A program made the translations under genes and the position numbers. From positions 1-64,000 of the forward strand of contig UQVZ01000016.1 of assembly GCA_900544675.1 (NCBI GenBank): 64,000 nucleotides of DNA. Direction: 5' to 3'. The DNA comes from an uncultured Bacteroides sp. (GTDB taxonomy: Bacteria > Bacteroidota > Bacteroidia > Bacteroidales > Bacteroidaceae). A model generated the notes under the pieces. It was given only the letters and a program-made list of their open reading frames with translations. It had not been told where the DNA came from and did not search any database. This document shows positions 16,233 through 25,262 of the stretch, in pieces (within the stretch, counting starts at the first letter, position 1; each line of letters opens with the position of its first letter).

Positions 16233-18911
16233 ATGGAATTAGCAAGTAAGTACAACCCCGCTGATGTGGAGGGAAAATGGTACCAGTATTGGCTGGACAA
16301 CAAACTCTTCAGTTCGAAACCCGACGGACGTGAGCCGTACACCATCGTCATTCCGCCCCCTAACGTGACGGGCGTGCTCCACATGGGACACATGCTTAAC
16401 AACACGATACAAGACATCCTGGTGCGCCGCGCGCGCATGACGGGCAAAAACGCCTGCTGGGTGCCGGGCACAGACCATGCCTCCATCGCTACCGAAGCCA
16501 AGGTGGTAAACAAGCTGGCGCAACAGGGCATCAAGAAAACCGACCTGACCCGCGAGGAGTTCCTGAAACACGCATGGGCATGGACCGAAGAGCACGGAGG
16601 CATCATCCTGAAACAGCTCCGCAAGCTGGGCGCGTCGTGCGACTGGGACCGCACCGCTTTCACCATGGACGAAAAACGCAGCAAGAGCGTAATCAAAGTC
16701 TTCGTCGACCTGTATAACAAAGGACTTATCTACCGGGGCGTGCGCATGGTGAACTGGGACCCGAAAGCCCTGACCGCACTGAGCGACGAGGAAGTGATTT
16801 ACAAGGAAGAACACGGAAAATTCTATTACCTGAAATACTACGTAGCCGATGACGACATGAGCGGCGAAACGGGCGACGAGAAAGAAATCGTGCACCGCGA
16901 CGCGCAAGGCAGGCGTTATGCCGTAGTGGCGACCACCCGTCCGGAAACCATCATGGGCGATACGGCCATGTGTATCAACCCGAACGACCCGAAAAACCAG
17001 TGGCTGAAAGGCAAGAAGGTCATCGTGCCGCTGGTGAACCGCGTAATCCCCGTCATCGAAGACGAATACGTGGATACCGAGTTCGGTACGGGATGCCTCA
17101 AGGTGACTCCTGCCCACGACGTGAACGACTACATGCTGGGCGAAAAGCATAACCTGAAGAGCATCGACATCTTCAACGACAACGGAACCATCAGCGAAGC
17201 CGCAGGAATGTATGTAGGCATGGACCGTTTCGACGTGCGCGAACAAATCGAAAAAGACCTGGCAGAAGCAGGCCTGCTGGAAAAGGTGGAAGCCTACACC
17301 AACAAGGTAGGTTTCTCGGAACGCACCAACGTGCCCATCGAGCCGAAACTCTCTATGCAATGGTTCCTGAAAATGCAGCACTTTGCCGACATGGCGCTGC
17401 CTCCGGTCATGAACGACGAACTGAAATTCTACCCTGCCAAATACAAGAACACGTACCGCAACTGGCTGGAGAACATCAAGGACTGGTGCATCAGCCGCCA
17501 ACTGTGGTGGGGACACCGCATCCCTGCCTATTACCTGCCCCAGGGAGGTTACGTAGTGGCAGAAACGCCGGAAGAAGCCCTTGAGCTTGCCAAGCAGAAA
17601 AGCGGCAACCCCGACCTGAAAGCAGAAGACCTGCGCCAGGACGAAGACTGCCTCGACACGTGGTTCTCTTCGTGGTTATGGCCTATCTCGCTCTTCGACG
17701 GCATCAATCACCCGGGCAACGAGGAAATCAGCTACTACTATCCCACCAGCGACCTGGTGACCGGTCCCGACATCATCTTCTTCTGGGTAGCGCGCATGAT
17801 TATGGCGGGCTACGAATACATGCACGACATGCCGTTCCGCAACGTATACTTCACAGGTATCGTGCGCGACAAAATCGGACGCAAGATGTCGAAATCGTTA
17901 GGCAACTCGCCCGACCCGCTGGAACTGATTGACCGGTATGGCGCCGACGGCGTGCGCATGGGCATGATGCTTTCTGCTCCTGCCGGAAACGATATCCTGT
18001 TCGACGACGCGCTCTGCGAACAGGGACGCAACTTCAACAACAAGATATGGAACGCCTTCCGCCTGGTGAAAGGCTGGCAGGTAGCTGATATCGAACAGCC
18101 CGAATATGCCCGCCTGGCTACGAAATGGTTTGACGCCATGCTGGCAAAGACCATCCTCGAAGTGGCAGACCTCTTCGGCAAATACCGCTTGAGCGAAGCC
18201 CTGATGGCGGTTTACAAACTCTTCTGGGACGAATTTTCGAGCTGGTACCTGGAAATGGTGAAGCCTGCCTACGGCCAGCCCATCGACCGCACCACTTACG
18301 ACCAGACCCTGAAGTTCTTCGAAGCCCTGCTCAAGCAACTGCATCCGTTTATGCCATTCATCACCGAAGAGCTGTGGCAGCACATCTACGACCGCCAGCC
18401 GGGCGAGAGCATCATGACGCAACAACTGGAAAAGGTGGAAGGATTCGACCAGGCACTGGTAGACGACTTCGAGAAAGTGAAAGAGGTCATCGGAGGCATC
18501 CGTACCATCCGCCTGCAGAAGAACATCGCCCAGAAAGAGCAACTGGCTCTGGAAGCCGTGGGCGGAAATCCGGTTGCGGCATTCAATCCGGTCCTGATGA
18601 AAATGGGCAACCTCTCTGCCATCGATACCGTAACAGCAAAAGCCGAAGGGGCAGCCGCCTTCATGGTAGGGACAACCGAATATGCCGTTCCGCTGGGCAA
18701 CCTCATCAATGTAGAGGAAGAGCTGAAAAAGCTGGAAGCTGACCTGAAATACCAGGAAGGATTCTTGCAAAGTGTATTGAAGAAACTGAGCAACGAGAAA
18801 TTCGTCAGCAAGGCTCCGGAAAAGGTCATCGAAATGGAACGCAAGAAACAGGCGGACGCCGAGACCAAAATAGCGGCCTTGAAGGAAAGCATCGCGGCGC
18901 TGAAGAAATAA
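16233..18911 (+). CDS. valS: Valine-tRNA ligase
   Basis: This 892-residue class I aminoacyl-tRNA synthetase charges tRNA-Val. The HIGH signature appears as H-M-G-H in P-P-P-N-V-T-G-V-L-H-M-G-H near residue 50, and KMSKS is exact in G-R-K-M-S-K-S-L-G-N-S near residue 553. The editing domain T-T-R-P-E-T-I-M-G-D-T and the C-terminal coiled-coil arm (last 65 residues, rich in Lys/Glu) complete the ValRS architecture. The length is normal. It is probably monocistronic: upstream lies the repeat-rich spacer, and downstream are 300 bp of repeats before a convergent gene. Confidence 0.97.
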   Translation: MELASKYNPADVEGKWYQYWLDNKLFSSKPDGREPYTIVIPPPNVTGVLHMGHMLNNTIQDILVRRARMTGKNACWVPGTDHASIATEAKVVNKLAQQGIKKTDLTREEFLKHAWAWTEEHGGIILKQLRKLGASCDWDRTAFTMDEKRSKSVIKVFVDLYNKGLIYRGVRMVNWDPKALTALSDEEVIYKEEHGKFYYLKYYVADDDMSGETGDEKEIVHRDAQGRRYAVVATTRPETIMGDTAMCINPNDPKNQWLKGKKVIVPLVNRVIPVIEDEYVDTEFGTGCLKVTPAHDVNDYMLGEKHNLKSIDIFNDNGTISEAAGMYVGMDRFDVREQIEKDLAEAGLLEKVEAYTNKVGFSERTNVPIEPKLSMQWFLKMQHFADMALPPVMNDELKFYPAKYKNTYRNWLENIKDWCISRQLWWGHRIPAYYLPQGGYVVAETPEEALELAKQKSGNPDLKAEDLRQDEDCLDTWFSSWLWPISLFDGINHPGNEEISYYYPTSDLVTGPDIIFFWVARMIMAGYEYMHDMPFRNVYFTGIVRDKIGRKMSKSLGNSPDPLELIDRYGADGVRMGMMLSAPAGNDILFDDALCEQGRNFNNKIWNAFRLVKGWQVADIEQPEYARLATKWFDAMLAKTILEVADLFGKYRLSEALMAVYKLFWDEFSSWYLEMVKPAYGQPIDRTTYDQTLKFFEALLKQLHPFMPFITEELWQHIYDRQPGESIMTQQLEKVEGFDQALVDDFEKVKEVIGGIRTIRLQKNIAQKEQLALEAVGGNPVAAFNPVLMKMGNLSAIDTVTAKAEGAAAFMVGTTEYAVPLGNLINVEEELKKLEADLKYQEGFLQSVLKKLSNEKFVSKAPEKVIEMERKKQADAETKIAALKESIAALKK

Positions 18912-19212
18912 GGTTGTGTGTCAGGGGACTAGGAAACTAGGTTTTAGATAGTTGACAAGTTTTTTTTTGAAACGCAGATTCACGCAGATTTTCGCAGATT
19001 AAATAATTTATTTCTCTGTGCCTGCGTGTTTCTGTGTTTTTTATTTTTTAGGTAACTAGTTGACCAGGTACTAGGAAACTAGGTTTTAGATACATCAGCA
19101 GAACTATTGGCTTAACTCCTTAACTCCTTTAACTACTTAACTCCTAAAAAACAAAGCTATTGACTTTAACTTCTTTAACTTCTCTAACTTCTTTAACTCC
19201 TAAAAAATATAA
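18912..19212. repeat. Spacer made of several intergenic repeat families
   Basis: No gene is seen. The stretch has two copies of GGAAACTAGGTTTTAGATA (near 18936 and 19072), a GTTGACAAG unit, a CGCAGATT cluster with ATTAAATAATTTATTTCTCT (near 18998; the same word recurs near 62509), and a run of TTAACTTCTTTAACTCC-like units (19110-19203). The convergent gene ends just after it. Confidence 0.75.
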
Positions 19213-20211
19213 CTACTTCAACGGTTTCAGCTTGATGATTTCTCCCAGTTCCGGGATAATGACTGGCATATTCCGCTTTTTGGCTTCAGCCGCAAACACA
19301 TGGGGAGGGTCGAACAAAGGCTCGTCCGACAAATCGAATGTGCCATAGTGCATCGGGATGGTGAGGCAGGCATGCATATCTGCCGAAGCGGTCAGCGCAT
19401 CGTAAGGCGAAATGTGGTTCGGCTTCATAAACCAGCGCGGCTTGTAGGCACCGATGCCCACCATGCAATAATCAATATGGGGAAACATTTCGGGCAACTC
19501 GCTGAAATGTTGCGCATAGCCCGTATCGCCGCTATTGTAGATGGTGATGCCGTCCGCTTCAATCATAAAGGCACCCCACAGGCGCTCGCCGCCGTCGCTC
19601 ACTCCCCGCTTGCTCCAGTGCTGAGCAGGCAGGAAGGTAAGGCGCAGCCCACCGTCCTCATATTGCTGATACCAGGCGGCTTCTATCACCTCCAGCTGAG
19701 GGAACCAACTCTGAATGAGGCTTCCCGTACCTAAACCGCAAAACAATTTCATCTGGGGATTATCAGCCACCAGGCGTGTCACACTGGGCTTGTCGAGATG
19801 GTCGAAATGGTCGTGGCTGATAAGCAAATAGTCGATATGCTTAAATATGGACACATTGGCAGGGAACTGGCTCCGGCGTTTCACGAACGGAATGCTGCCA
19901 TACACGGGGTCAATCATAAACCGCTTGCCTCCCAACTGGAGGAAGAACGAATTATGCCCCAGCCATATCAGCGAATTGCCCACAACGGCATCCAGCGAGC
20001 GAAGGAAATGCACCTTCGGGTCCCACTTTACGGTGCGCTTTTCTTTCCGTTGCGGATTGGGAGAAAGACGCCACTTCAACACACTTCCCATCCCCGGCCG
20101 CCAGCGGTGCTGCCGGTTGAAAAACTTACCTCCTGCGGTAGGATTGCCACGCCAACGCGGATTGATGGTGCGCAACCGTTCGTTGCGGCGGAATGTTATG
20201 CGTTCTCCCAT
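19213..20211 (-). CDS. MBL-fold metallohydrolase (UlaG/NAPE-PLD-like)
   Basis: This 332-residue metallo-beta-lactamase-fold protein has the zinc motif S-H-D-H-F-D-H-L-D near residue 132, G-H-N-S-F-F before it, and further metal ligands in A-Q-H-W-S, N-S-G-D-T-G-Y and P-M-H-Y-G-T. The order I-W-L-G-H-N-S ... I-D-P-V resembles N-acyl-phosphatidylethanolamine phospholipase D/UlaG-type hydrolases. The first 60 residues are basic with no clear signal peptide, so an ATG further inside is possible. The substrate is unknown. Confidence 0.85.
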   Translation of the reverse strand: MGERITFRRNERLRTINPRWRGNPTAGGKFFNRQHRWRPGMGSVLKWRLSPNPQRKEKRTVKWDPKVHFLRSLDAVVGNSLIWLGHNSFFLQLGGKRFMIDPVYGSIPFVKRRSQFPANVSIFKHIDYLLISHDHFDHLDKPSVTRLVADNPQMKLFCGLGTGSLIQSWFPQLEVIEAAWYQQYEDGGLRLTFLPAQHWSKRGVSDGGERLWGAFMIEADGITIYNSGDTGYAQHFSELPEMFPHIDYCMVGIGAYKPRWFMKPNHISPYDALTASADMHACLTIPMHYGTFDLSDEPLFDPPHVFAAEAKKRNMPVIIPELGEIIKLKPLK

Positions 20212-20260
20212 AAGCGTATCTCCTGTAAATGAAGCATTAAAAAAATGAAGAATGAAAGGT

Positions 20261-20713
20261 TTATTTCTCCAGCAAATCTTTCAGGAATGCATCCAGTTCC
20301 TCGTCGAGCCCTTTCAGCAATTCATCGTTCAGGAACAACGTGTCGTCATCGTCTACCAGCAACAGCTCTGCCACCGTCTCTTTCTCGCTATCCACCAAGA
20401 CAAACGAATAGGGCTTCATCAGGGAAAGACGGTCGAGCAATCCTTCTTCTTTCAGCTTGCTGATTTCGGCACGGAGCAAAGGCTCGGTTTGGGCATAGAA
20501 ATCATCCCCTTCGTAGTTCACCCATTCACGGACGACGGTACGTGCCAACAGCTCGTCGTCATCGTCGTAAATCACCAATTCACCGCTCTCCTGCTCGGGA
20601 TGCAAATGAATGTCTGTCAGCACCGATTCTTCACCGTTGCCGTTGTATCTGCCAAGGGCTTCTTTCAGAGCCGAAGCAATGGCCTTGTGCGACTGTTCAC
20701 TAATATTCATCAT
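20261..20713 (-). CDS. Conserved acidic hypothetical protein
   Basis: This soluble acidic protein of about 150 residues starts at one of two adjacent ATG codons (20713 or 20710). A longer reading frame would run into the promoter and is rejected. Visible features are an amphipathic N-terminal helix, a V-I-Y-D-D-D-D-E-L-L segment near residue 60, a mirrored L-L-V-D-D-D-D-T-L-F segment near residue 125, and a Leu/Lys-rich C-terminus. The two D-D-D-D strands may mark a duplicated fold. A -7 box lies 20 bp upstream. I do not recognise the family. Confidence 0.7.
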   Translation of the reverse strand: MMNISEQSHKAIASALKEALGRYNGNGEESVLTDIHLHPEQESGELVIYDDDDELLARTVVREWVNYEGDDFYAQTEPLLRAEISKLKEEGLLDRLSLMKPYSFVLVDSEKETVAELLLVDDDDTLFLNDELLKGLDEELDAFLKDLLEK

Positions 20714-20733
20714 ATCTACATTATTATCTTGAC

Positions 20734-20741
20734 CAAATGTA
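20734..20741 (-). promoter_or_regulatory. -7 box for the acidic hypothetical gene
   Basis: On the minus strand this reads TACATTTG (TAnnTTTG), 20 bp before the ATG. A GTTG (three of four bases of TTTG) lies 19 bp upstream. Confidence 0.45.
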
Positions 20742-20766
20742 CAAAAAATTTTGATTGCGCCAACTT

Positions 20767-21768
20767 TTATTCCGGCAAATTGTTTCCGAAACGCCCCATC
20801 TGGATATTCAAATGCGACATTTGAGCAATGCGCTTCTCCAGCCGGAGCGCGGCATAACTCCACACACGCTCTTCGTCCGAGCCCGGCTCGGCATACTTTT
20901 TCGCCTCATCCATCCACTTTTTCGCTTCTTCCAGATTGCCCAGCATTTCGGAAGCCAAAGCCAGATTGAGGGCGGCACGCCCTTTTACCTTGCCCGACTT
21001 ACGGTGCTCGTATAGCGAAAGCCACAATGTCTTCGCCCCTTCCCAGTCGCCTTCGTTGACACAGACCGCCGCATCACGCATCTCCACGCATCCGCCGGTA
21101 AAATAAGCACGGCTGGTCTGTTCCCAATAAGGAACCACCTGGCGGGTCAGCAAATGGGCAGAGAAATCTGCCACATACTCCAGCAACTCCTTGTCGGAAG
21201 GCATCTGGTCTAAATCCCAATCGAGGCTATCCGTCGGAGCCACGACCCGAAGCGGACGTTCGCGCACAGGCGAATAAATGCTCAGCACCGGAGTCACCCG
21301 TGTCTGTACCACGGGCCAAGGCTCGGGCAAACCCGGATAGTAAAGCTCTTTCCGGACGTTCTGCACGAAAACCCGTTCGAGCGAGAAAAGCATATCCACA
21401 CGAAGGTCGTCCGTGAGCCGGCGCACTTCCTCCCGCGAGAGCCCGCGAAGCTCCGCATCATCGGCTACGGGCTGTCCGTTCAATGCCGAGTCGCAGATAA
21501 TCACCTGATTGAAATACCTCGAATCCGCCAAAGCTCCGGCAAAGGCTTCTGCCGTCTGCTTCCCGTCTCCGTTCAGATTGCCCATCGTAGCCACATTGCC
21601 TTTGGCTTGCGGTATCGAAGGCATGTTATTCACAATCCCTACGGTCTGCACCTGTCCGGGCAGGCTGACCTCGGCGGGACACAACTGGTCGAAAGTGATG
21701 GTCTGCACGGACACACACGATGCCAGTGTACAGGCAACCAGTACAAGATAGAAGATACGTATTTTCAT
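20767..21768 (-). CDS. DUF6340-type lipoprotein
   Basis: This 333-residue lipoprotein has a hydrophobic leader ending L-V-A-C-T-L-A-S-C, so Cys19 is the likely lipidation site. The mature part starts with a region resembling DUF6340 (Q-T-V-G-I-V-N-N-M-P and an asparagine-rich loop). From about residue 230 it has TPR-like helices (E-G-D-W-E-G-A-K-T-L-W, G-R-A-A-L-N-L-A-L-A-S-E, N-L-E-E-A-K-K-W). The start at 21768 follows a good -7 box; longer frames are rejected. Location and protein-protein scaffolding are inferred. Confidence 0.8.
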   Translation of the reverse strand: MKIRIFYLVLVACTLASCVSVQTITFDQLCPAEVSLPGQVQTVGIVNNMPSIPQAKGNVATMGNLNGDGKQTAEAFAGALADSRYFNQVIICDSALNGQPVADDAELRGLSREEVRRLTDDLRVDMLFSLERVFVQNVRKELYYPGLPEPWPVVQTRVTPVLSIYSPVRERPLRVVAPTDSLDWDLDQMPSDKELLEYVADFSAHLLTRQVVPYWEQTSRAYFTGGCVEMRDAAVCVNEGDWEGAKTLWLSLYEHRKSGKVKGRAALNLALASEMLGNLEEAKKWMDEAKKYAEPGSDEERVWSYAALRLEKRIAQMSHLNIQMGRFGNNLPE

Positions 21769-21797
21769 AAAAACATGATTCTTTTTCCTACTCCGAG

Positions 21798-21805
21798 CAA
21801 AGATA
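21798..21805 (-). promoter_or_regulatory. -7 box for the DUF6340 lipoprotein gene
   Basis: The minus strand reads TATCTTTG, 29 bp before the ATG, fitting TAnnTTTG. No clear -33 element is visible. Confidence 0.42.
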
Positions 21806-21873
21806 AAGAGATTTTGCGAAAATACACCAAGTAAGCACACAAAATTAAATCTTGTTGGACAAGAGCCCGTCAG

Positions 21874-22767
21874 CTATTCCGCGTTGATACTCTTCTGTTT
21901 CTTCACCTGGGCAATAACCCGGAAAGTCTGCAATACGACCGAAAAGAAAATCAAGCCCAAACCAGCATAGAAACTGAAATTCAAGTCTTTTGCCTCATGG
22001 AAAATAATCATTGCCAGAATGATGCTATAGATAGGTTCCAGGTTGTAAGTCAGGTTGAACGTAAATGCCGAAATCTTTTTGAGCACCTGTATCTGCAGGA
22101 TGTACAGGCATACCGTACACAATGAAGCCAGCACTAACAGGCTTCCCCAGTCGGCAGCCGAAGGCACAATGGTCTTTACCGGAAAGAAATGCAGATAGAA
22201 AGGCAAGAGCAGGCTCAAACCGATAAAACCGCCTCCCATCTCGTAAAGCAGCACGGTACTGGAAGGATAGTTGGACGCCACCTTCTTATTGCAGATAGTG
22301 AAGAGCGAGGCGAGCGCCGACGAAAGAATACCCATCAGGATACCGACCCGATAACGGGTATCGAAATGGAATATCAGCACGATGCCCGCTACCCCAATCA
22401 GACTAAAGAGAATCTCGCCTACCGACACCCGATGACGGTTGATGAGCGGGTCGAATAAGGCGGTAAAGAAACTCATCAACGAAAGGCAGACCACACCGAT
22501 AGATACATTCGACGCCTTGATACTGCCGTAAAAGAACAGCCAGTGCATGGCAAGCAACACGCCTACCGACGCTATCCGCACCACATCCATCCGGTGCACC
22601 TTGCGGATTTTATTCAACACAAACAACACGACGTAGAACATCAGTGTCGCCAAAAGCAACCGGTACCACACCAACAACCCTTCGTTCAACGTGATAACCC
22701 GGCCAAATACCCCTGTGCCACCTGCTATCAAGACCGACAAGTGGAGTTTAAGCAAAGCTTCTTTCAT
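21874..22767 (-). CDS. EamA/DMT-family transporter
   Basis: This 297-residue integral membrane protein shows about ten hydrophobic segments arranged as two EamA halves of five. The G-G-T-G-V-F-G motif in segment 1 and the N-L-E-P-I-Y-S-I-I-L-A motif near residue 250 (the usual second-half E-P signature) are present. The chosen ATG at 22767 gives M-K-E-A-L-L-K-L-H-L. Upstream codons of the open frame fall in the promoter region. It is divergent from the XRE-cupin gene. The substrate is not predictable; relatives export amino acids or metabolites. Confidence 0.88.
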   Translation of the reverse strand: MKEALLKLHLSVLIAGGTGVFGRVITLNEGLLVWYRLLLATLMFYVVLFVLNKIRKVHRMDVVRIASVGVLLAMHWLFFYGSIKASNVSIGVVCLSLMSFFTALFDPLINRHRVSVGEILFSLIGVAGIVLIFHFDTRYRVGILMGILSSALASLFTICNKKVASNYPSSTVLLYEMGGGFIGLSLLLPFYLHFFPVKTIVPSAADWGSLLVLASLCTVCLYILQIQVLKKISAFTFNLTYNLEPIYSIILAMIIFHEAKDLNFSFYAGLGLIFFSVVLQTFRVIAQVKKQKSINAE

Positions 22768-22793
22768 TGTTTTTTCATTTGTTATTTTGTCCG

Positions 22794-22801
22794 CAAAATT
22801 A
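22794..22801 (-). promoter_or_regulatory. -7 box for the EamA gene
   Basis: The minus strand reads TAATTTTG, 26 bp before the ATG. A GTTG lies 20 bp upstream (22822-22825), so both elements are approximately present. Confidence 0.45.
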
Positions 22802-22931
22802 CAATTTCTCCAGCGATTCACCAACAAAAACGCTATAGCTCTATACGCCTCATTTCTTCCTATCAACAGGGGATAAATCAGTGACTATTCAAATATCTAT
22901 GCAAAAAAGAACGTCTATTCCAAAAAATCAT

Positions 22932-22939
22932 TATCTTTG
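22932..22939 (+). promoter_or_regulatory. -7 box for the XRE-cupin/acyl-CoA ligase operon
   Basis: TATCTTTG lies 51 bp before the regulator gene, in the divergent spacer shared with EamA. No clear -33 element is visible. Confidence 0.4.
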
Positions 22940-22990
22940 TTGCCGTATCATTTTGAATATCAATTTACAACAAAAATAAAAATTTAGACT

Positions 22991-23569
22991 ATGGATCGCA
23001 CGAACATTATCGGAGAAAAAATAAAAGCACTGAGAACGGTCAAGGAAATAAGTATCGAAGAGCTGGCTGAACGCACAGGCCTCGCTTTAGAGCAAATCGA
23101 ACGGATAGAAAACAACATTGACATTCCCTCGCTTGCCCCCCTGCTGAAGATTGCACGCGCATTGGGAGTACGGCTGGGAACCTTCCTCGATGACCAGTCG
23201 GAAGAAGCAGGTCCGGTCGTATGCCGGCGCGGAGAAGCCGACGACACCATCAGCTTTTCGAACAATGCCGTCGACGCACGCCAGCACATGCATTACCATT
23301 CTTTATCAAGAAGCAAGGCCGACCGCCACATGGAGCCGTTCATCATTGACATTGATGCCAACGAAGAAAACCAGTTTACTCTCTCGGCACACGAAGGAGA
23401 AGAATTCATCATGGTGCTGAAAGGCGTGCTGGAAATCAATTACGGCAAATCGACGTATGTGCTGGAAGAAGGGGATACCATTTACTACGATTCCATCGTG
23501 CCGCACCACGTACATGCTTTCGAAGGACAAGCCGCACGCATCCTTGCCGTAATCTATACACCCGTTTAA
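22991..23569 (+). CDS. XRE-family regulator with C-terminal cupin sensor domain
   Basis: This 192-residue protein has an N-terminal helix-turn-helix (about 10-65: I-E-E-L-A-E-R-T-G-L ... I-E-N-N-I-D-I-P-S-L-A-P-L-L-K-I-A-R-A-L) and a C-terminal cupin beta-barrel (about 115-192: H-E-G-E-E-F-I-M-V-L-K-G, L-E-E-G-D-T-I-Y-Y-D-S, P-H-H-V-H-A). The cupin probably binds a small ligand or metal and controls DNA binding. It is 18 bp upstream of an acyl-CoA ligase, a pairing that suggests it regulates that gene. Confidence 0.9.
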   Translation: MDRTNIIGEKIKALRTVKEISIEELAERTGLALEQIERIENNIDIPSLAPLLKIARALGVRLGTFLDDQSEEAGPVVCRRGEADDTISFSNNAVDARQHMHYHSLSRSKADRHMEPFIIDIDANEENQFTLSAHEGEEFIMVLKGVLEINYGKSTYVLEEGDTIYYDSIVPHHVHAFEGQAARILAVIYTPV

Positions 23570-23587
23570 AAATAAAAGACCAAGCTT

Positions 23588-25240
23588 ATGATACAACTCT
23601 ATGAACGCACACTCGGCGACTGGCTGGAACATTGGGCTACAGAAACGCCGGACAAAGAATACATCGTTTACTCCGACCGCAACCTGCGCTTTACCTGGAG
23701 CCAGTTCAACCGCCGCGTAGACAATATGGCAAAAGGTTTGCTTGCCATCGGTGTAACCCACGGCACCCACGTAGGCATCTGGGCAAAGAATGTGCCCGAC
23801 TGGCTGACTTTCCTGTATGCCTGTGCCAAGATAGGCGCCGTAGCCGTTACGGTCAACACCAATTACAAGCAGGCAGAGCTGGAATACCTGTGCGAAAACT
23901 CGGACATGCACACGCTCTGTATCGTAGACGGTGAGCGCGATAGCAACTTCGTGGAAATGACCTACACCATGCTGCCCGAACTGAAGACCTTCGAGCGCGG
24001 GCACATGAAGAGCAAACGTTTCCCCTACATGCGCAACGTCATCTACATCGGACAGGAGAAATACCGCGGCATGTACAATACAGCCGAAATCCTGCTATTG
24101 GGCAACAACATCGAAGATAGCGTACTGGATGAAGCCAAGAAGCAGGTAAGCTGTTACGACACGGTGAATATGCAATACACCTCAGGCACGACCGGGTTCC
24201 CCAAAGGCGTGATGCTGACCCATTATAATATAGCGAACAACGGTTTCCTGACGGGAGAGCACATGAAGTTTACCCCCGATGACAAGCTATGTGTATGCGT
24301 TCCGCTATTCCATTGCTTTGGTGTAGTGCTTGCCACCATGAACTGCCTCACGCATGGCTGTACGCAAGTAATGGTAGAACGTTTCGACCCCTTGCTCGTG
24401 CTGGCTTCCGTACACAAGGAACGTTGCACGGCACTCTATGGTGTACCGACTATGTTCATCGCCGAACTGCATCACCCGATGTTTGATATGTTCGACCTCT
24501 CCTGCCTGCGTACCGGCATCATGGCAGGTTCGCTCTGCCCCGTAGAACTGATGAAGCAGGTAGAGGAAAAGATGTTTATGAAAGTGACCAGCGTATATGG
24601 ACTGACCGAAACCTCGCCGGGCATGACGCATAGCCGTATAGACGACCCGCAAGAAGTGCGCTTCAACACGGTAGGCCGTGACTTTGAGTTTACCGAAGTA
24701 AGGGTTATCGACCCCAAAACCGGAGAGGAATGTCCCGTAGGCGTACAAGGCGAAATGTGCAACCGGGGATACAACAACATGAAAGGGTATTACAAGAACC
24801 CGCAAGCCACAGCCGAAGTGATAGACAAGAACGGATTCCTTCACTCGGGCGACCTGGGTGTAAAAGACGAAAACGGGAATTACCGCATCACGGGACGCAT
24901 CAAGGACATGATTATCCGTGGAGGCGAGAATATCTATCCGCGCGAAATAGAAGAGTTCCTTTACAAGATGCCGGGCATCAAGGATGTACAGGTAGCCGGT
25001 GTCCCCTCGAAGAAATACGGTGAGGCAGTAGGCGCATTCATCATCCTGCACGAAGGATACACGATGAACGAGTTTGACGTGCGCGAGTTCTGCGAAGGAA
25101 AGATTGCCCGCTACAAGATTCCGAAATACATTTTCTTCGTCAAAGAGTTCCCCATGACCGGAAGTGGAAATATTCAGAAATTTCGCCTGAAGGAATTGAG
25201 CCTGAAGCTCTGTGCGGAACAAGGAATAGAGATTATTTAG
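23588..25240 (+). CDS. Acyl-CoA synthetase (AMP-binding), FadD/medium-chain type
   Basis: This 550-residue adenylate-forming enzyme has Q-Y-T-S-G-T-T-G-F-P-K-G-V near residue 196 (A3), S-V-Y-G-L-T-E-T-S-P-G (A5), H-S-G-D-L-G (A7), G-R-I-K-D-M-I-I-R-G-G-E-N-I-Y-P (A8) and T-G-S-G-N-I-Q-K-F near the C-terminus with the catalytic Lys (A10). It activates a fatty or other carboxylic acid to the CoA ester in the cytoplasm. It is co-transcribed with the XRE-cupin regulator. It differs clearly from the ligase at 3820, which has G-R-S-K-N at the hinge. Confidence 0.92.
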   Translation: MIQLYERTLGDWLEHWATETPDKEYIVYSDRNLRFTWSQFNRRVDNMAKGLLAIGVTHGTHVGIWAKNVPDWLTFLYACAKIGAVAVTVNTNYKQAELEYLCENSDMHTLCIVDGERDSNFVEMTYTMLPELKTFERGHMKSKRFPYMRNVIYIGQEKYRGMYNTAEILLLGNNIEDSVLDEAKKQVSCYDTVNMQYTSGTTGFPKGVMLTHYNIANNGFLTGEHMKFTPDDKLCVCVPLFHCFGVVLATMNCLTHGCTQVMVERFDPLLVLASVHKERCTALYGVPTMFIAELHHPMFDMFDLSCLRTGIMAGSLCPVELMKQVEEKMFMKVTSVYGLTETSPGMTHSRIDDPQEVRFNTVGRDFEFTEVRVIDPKTGEECPVGVQGEMCNRGYNNMKGYYKNPQATAEVIDKNGFLHSGDLGVKDENGNYRITGRIKDMIIRGGENIYPREIEEFLYKMPGIKDVQVAGVPSKKYGEAVGAFIILHEGYTMNEFDVREFCEGKIARYKIPKYIFFVKEFPMTGSGNIQKFRLKELSLKLCAEQGIEII

Positions 25241-25262
25241 TTGACAAGGTTTCAGTTGACAA

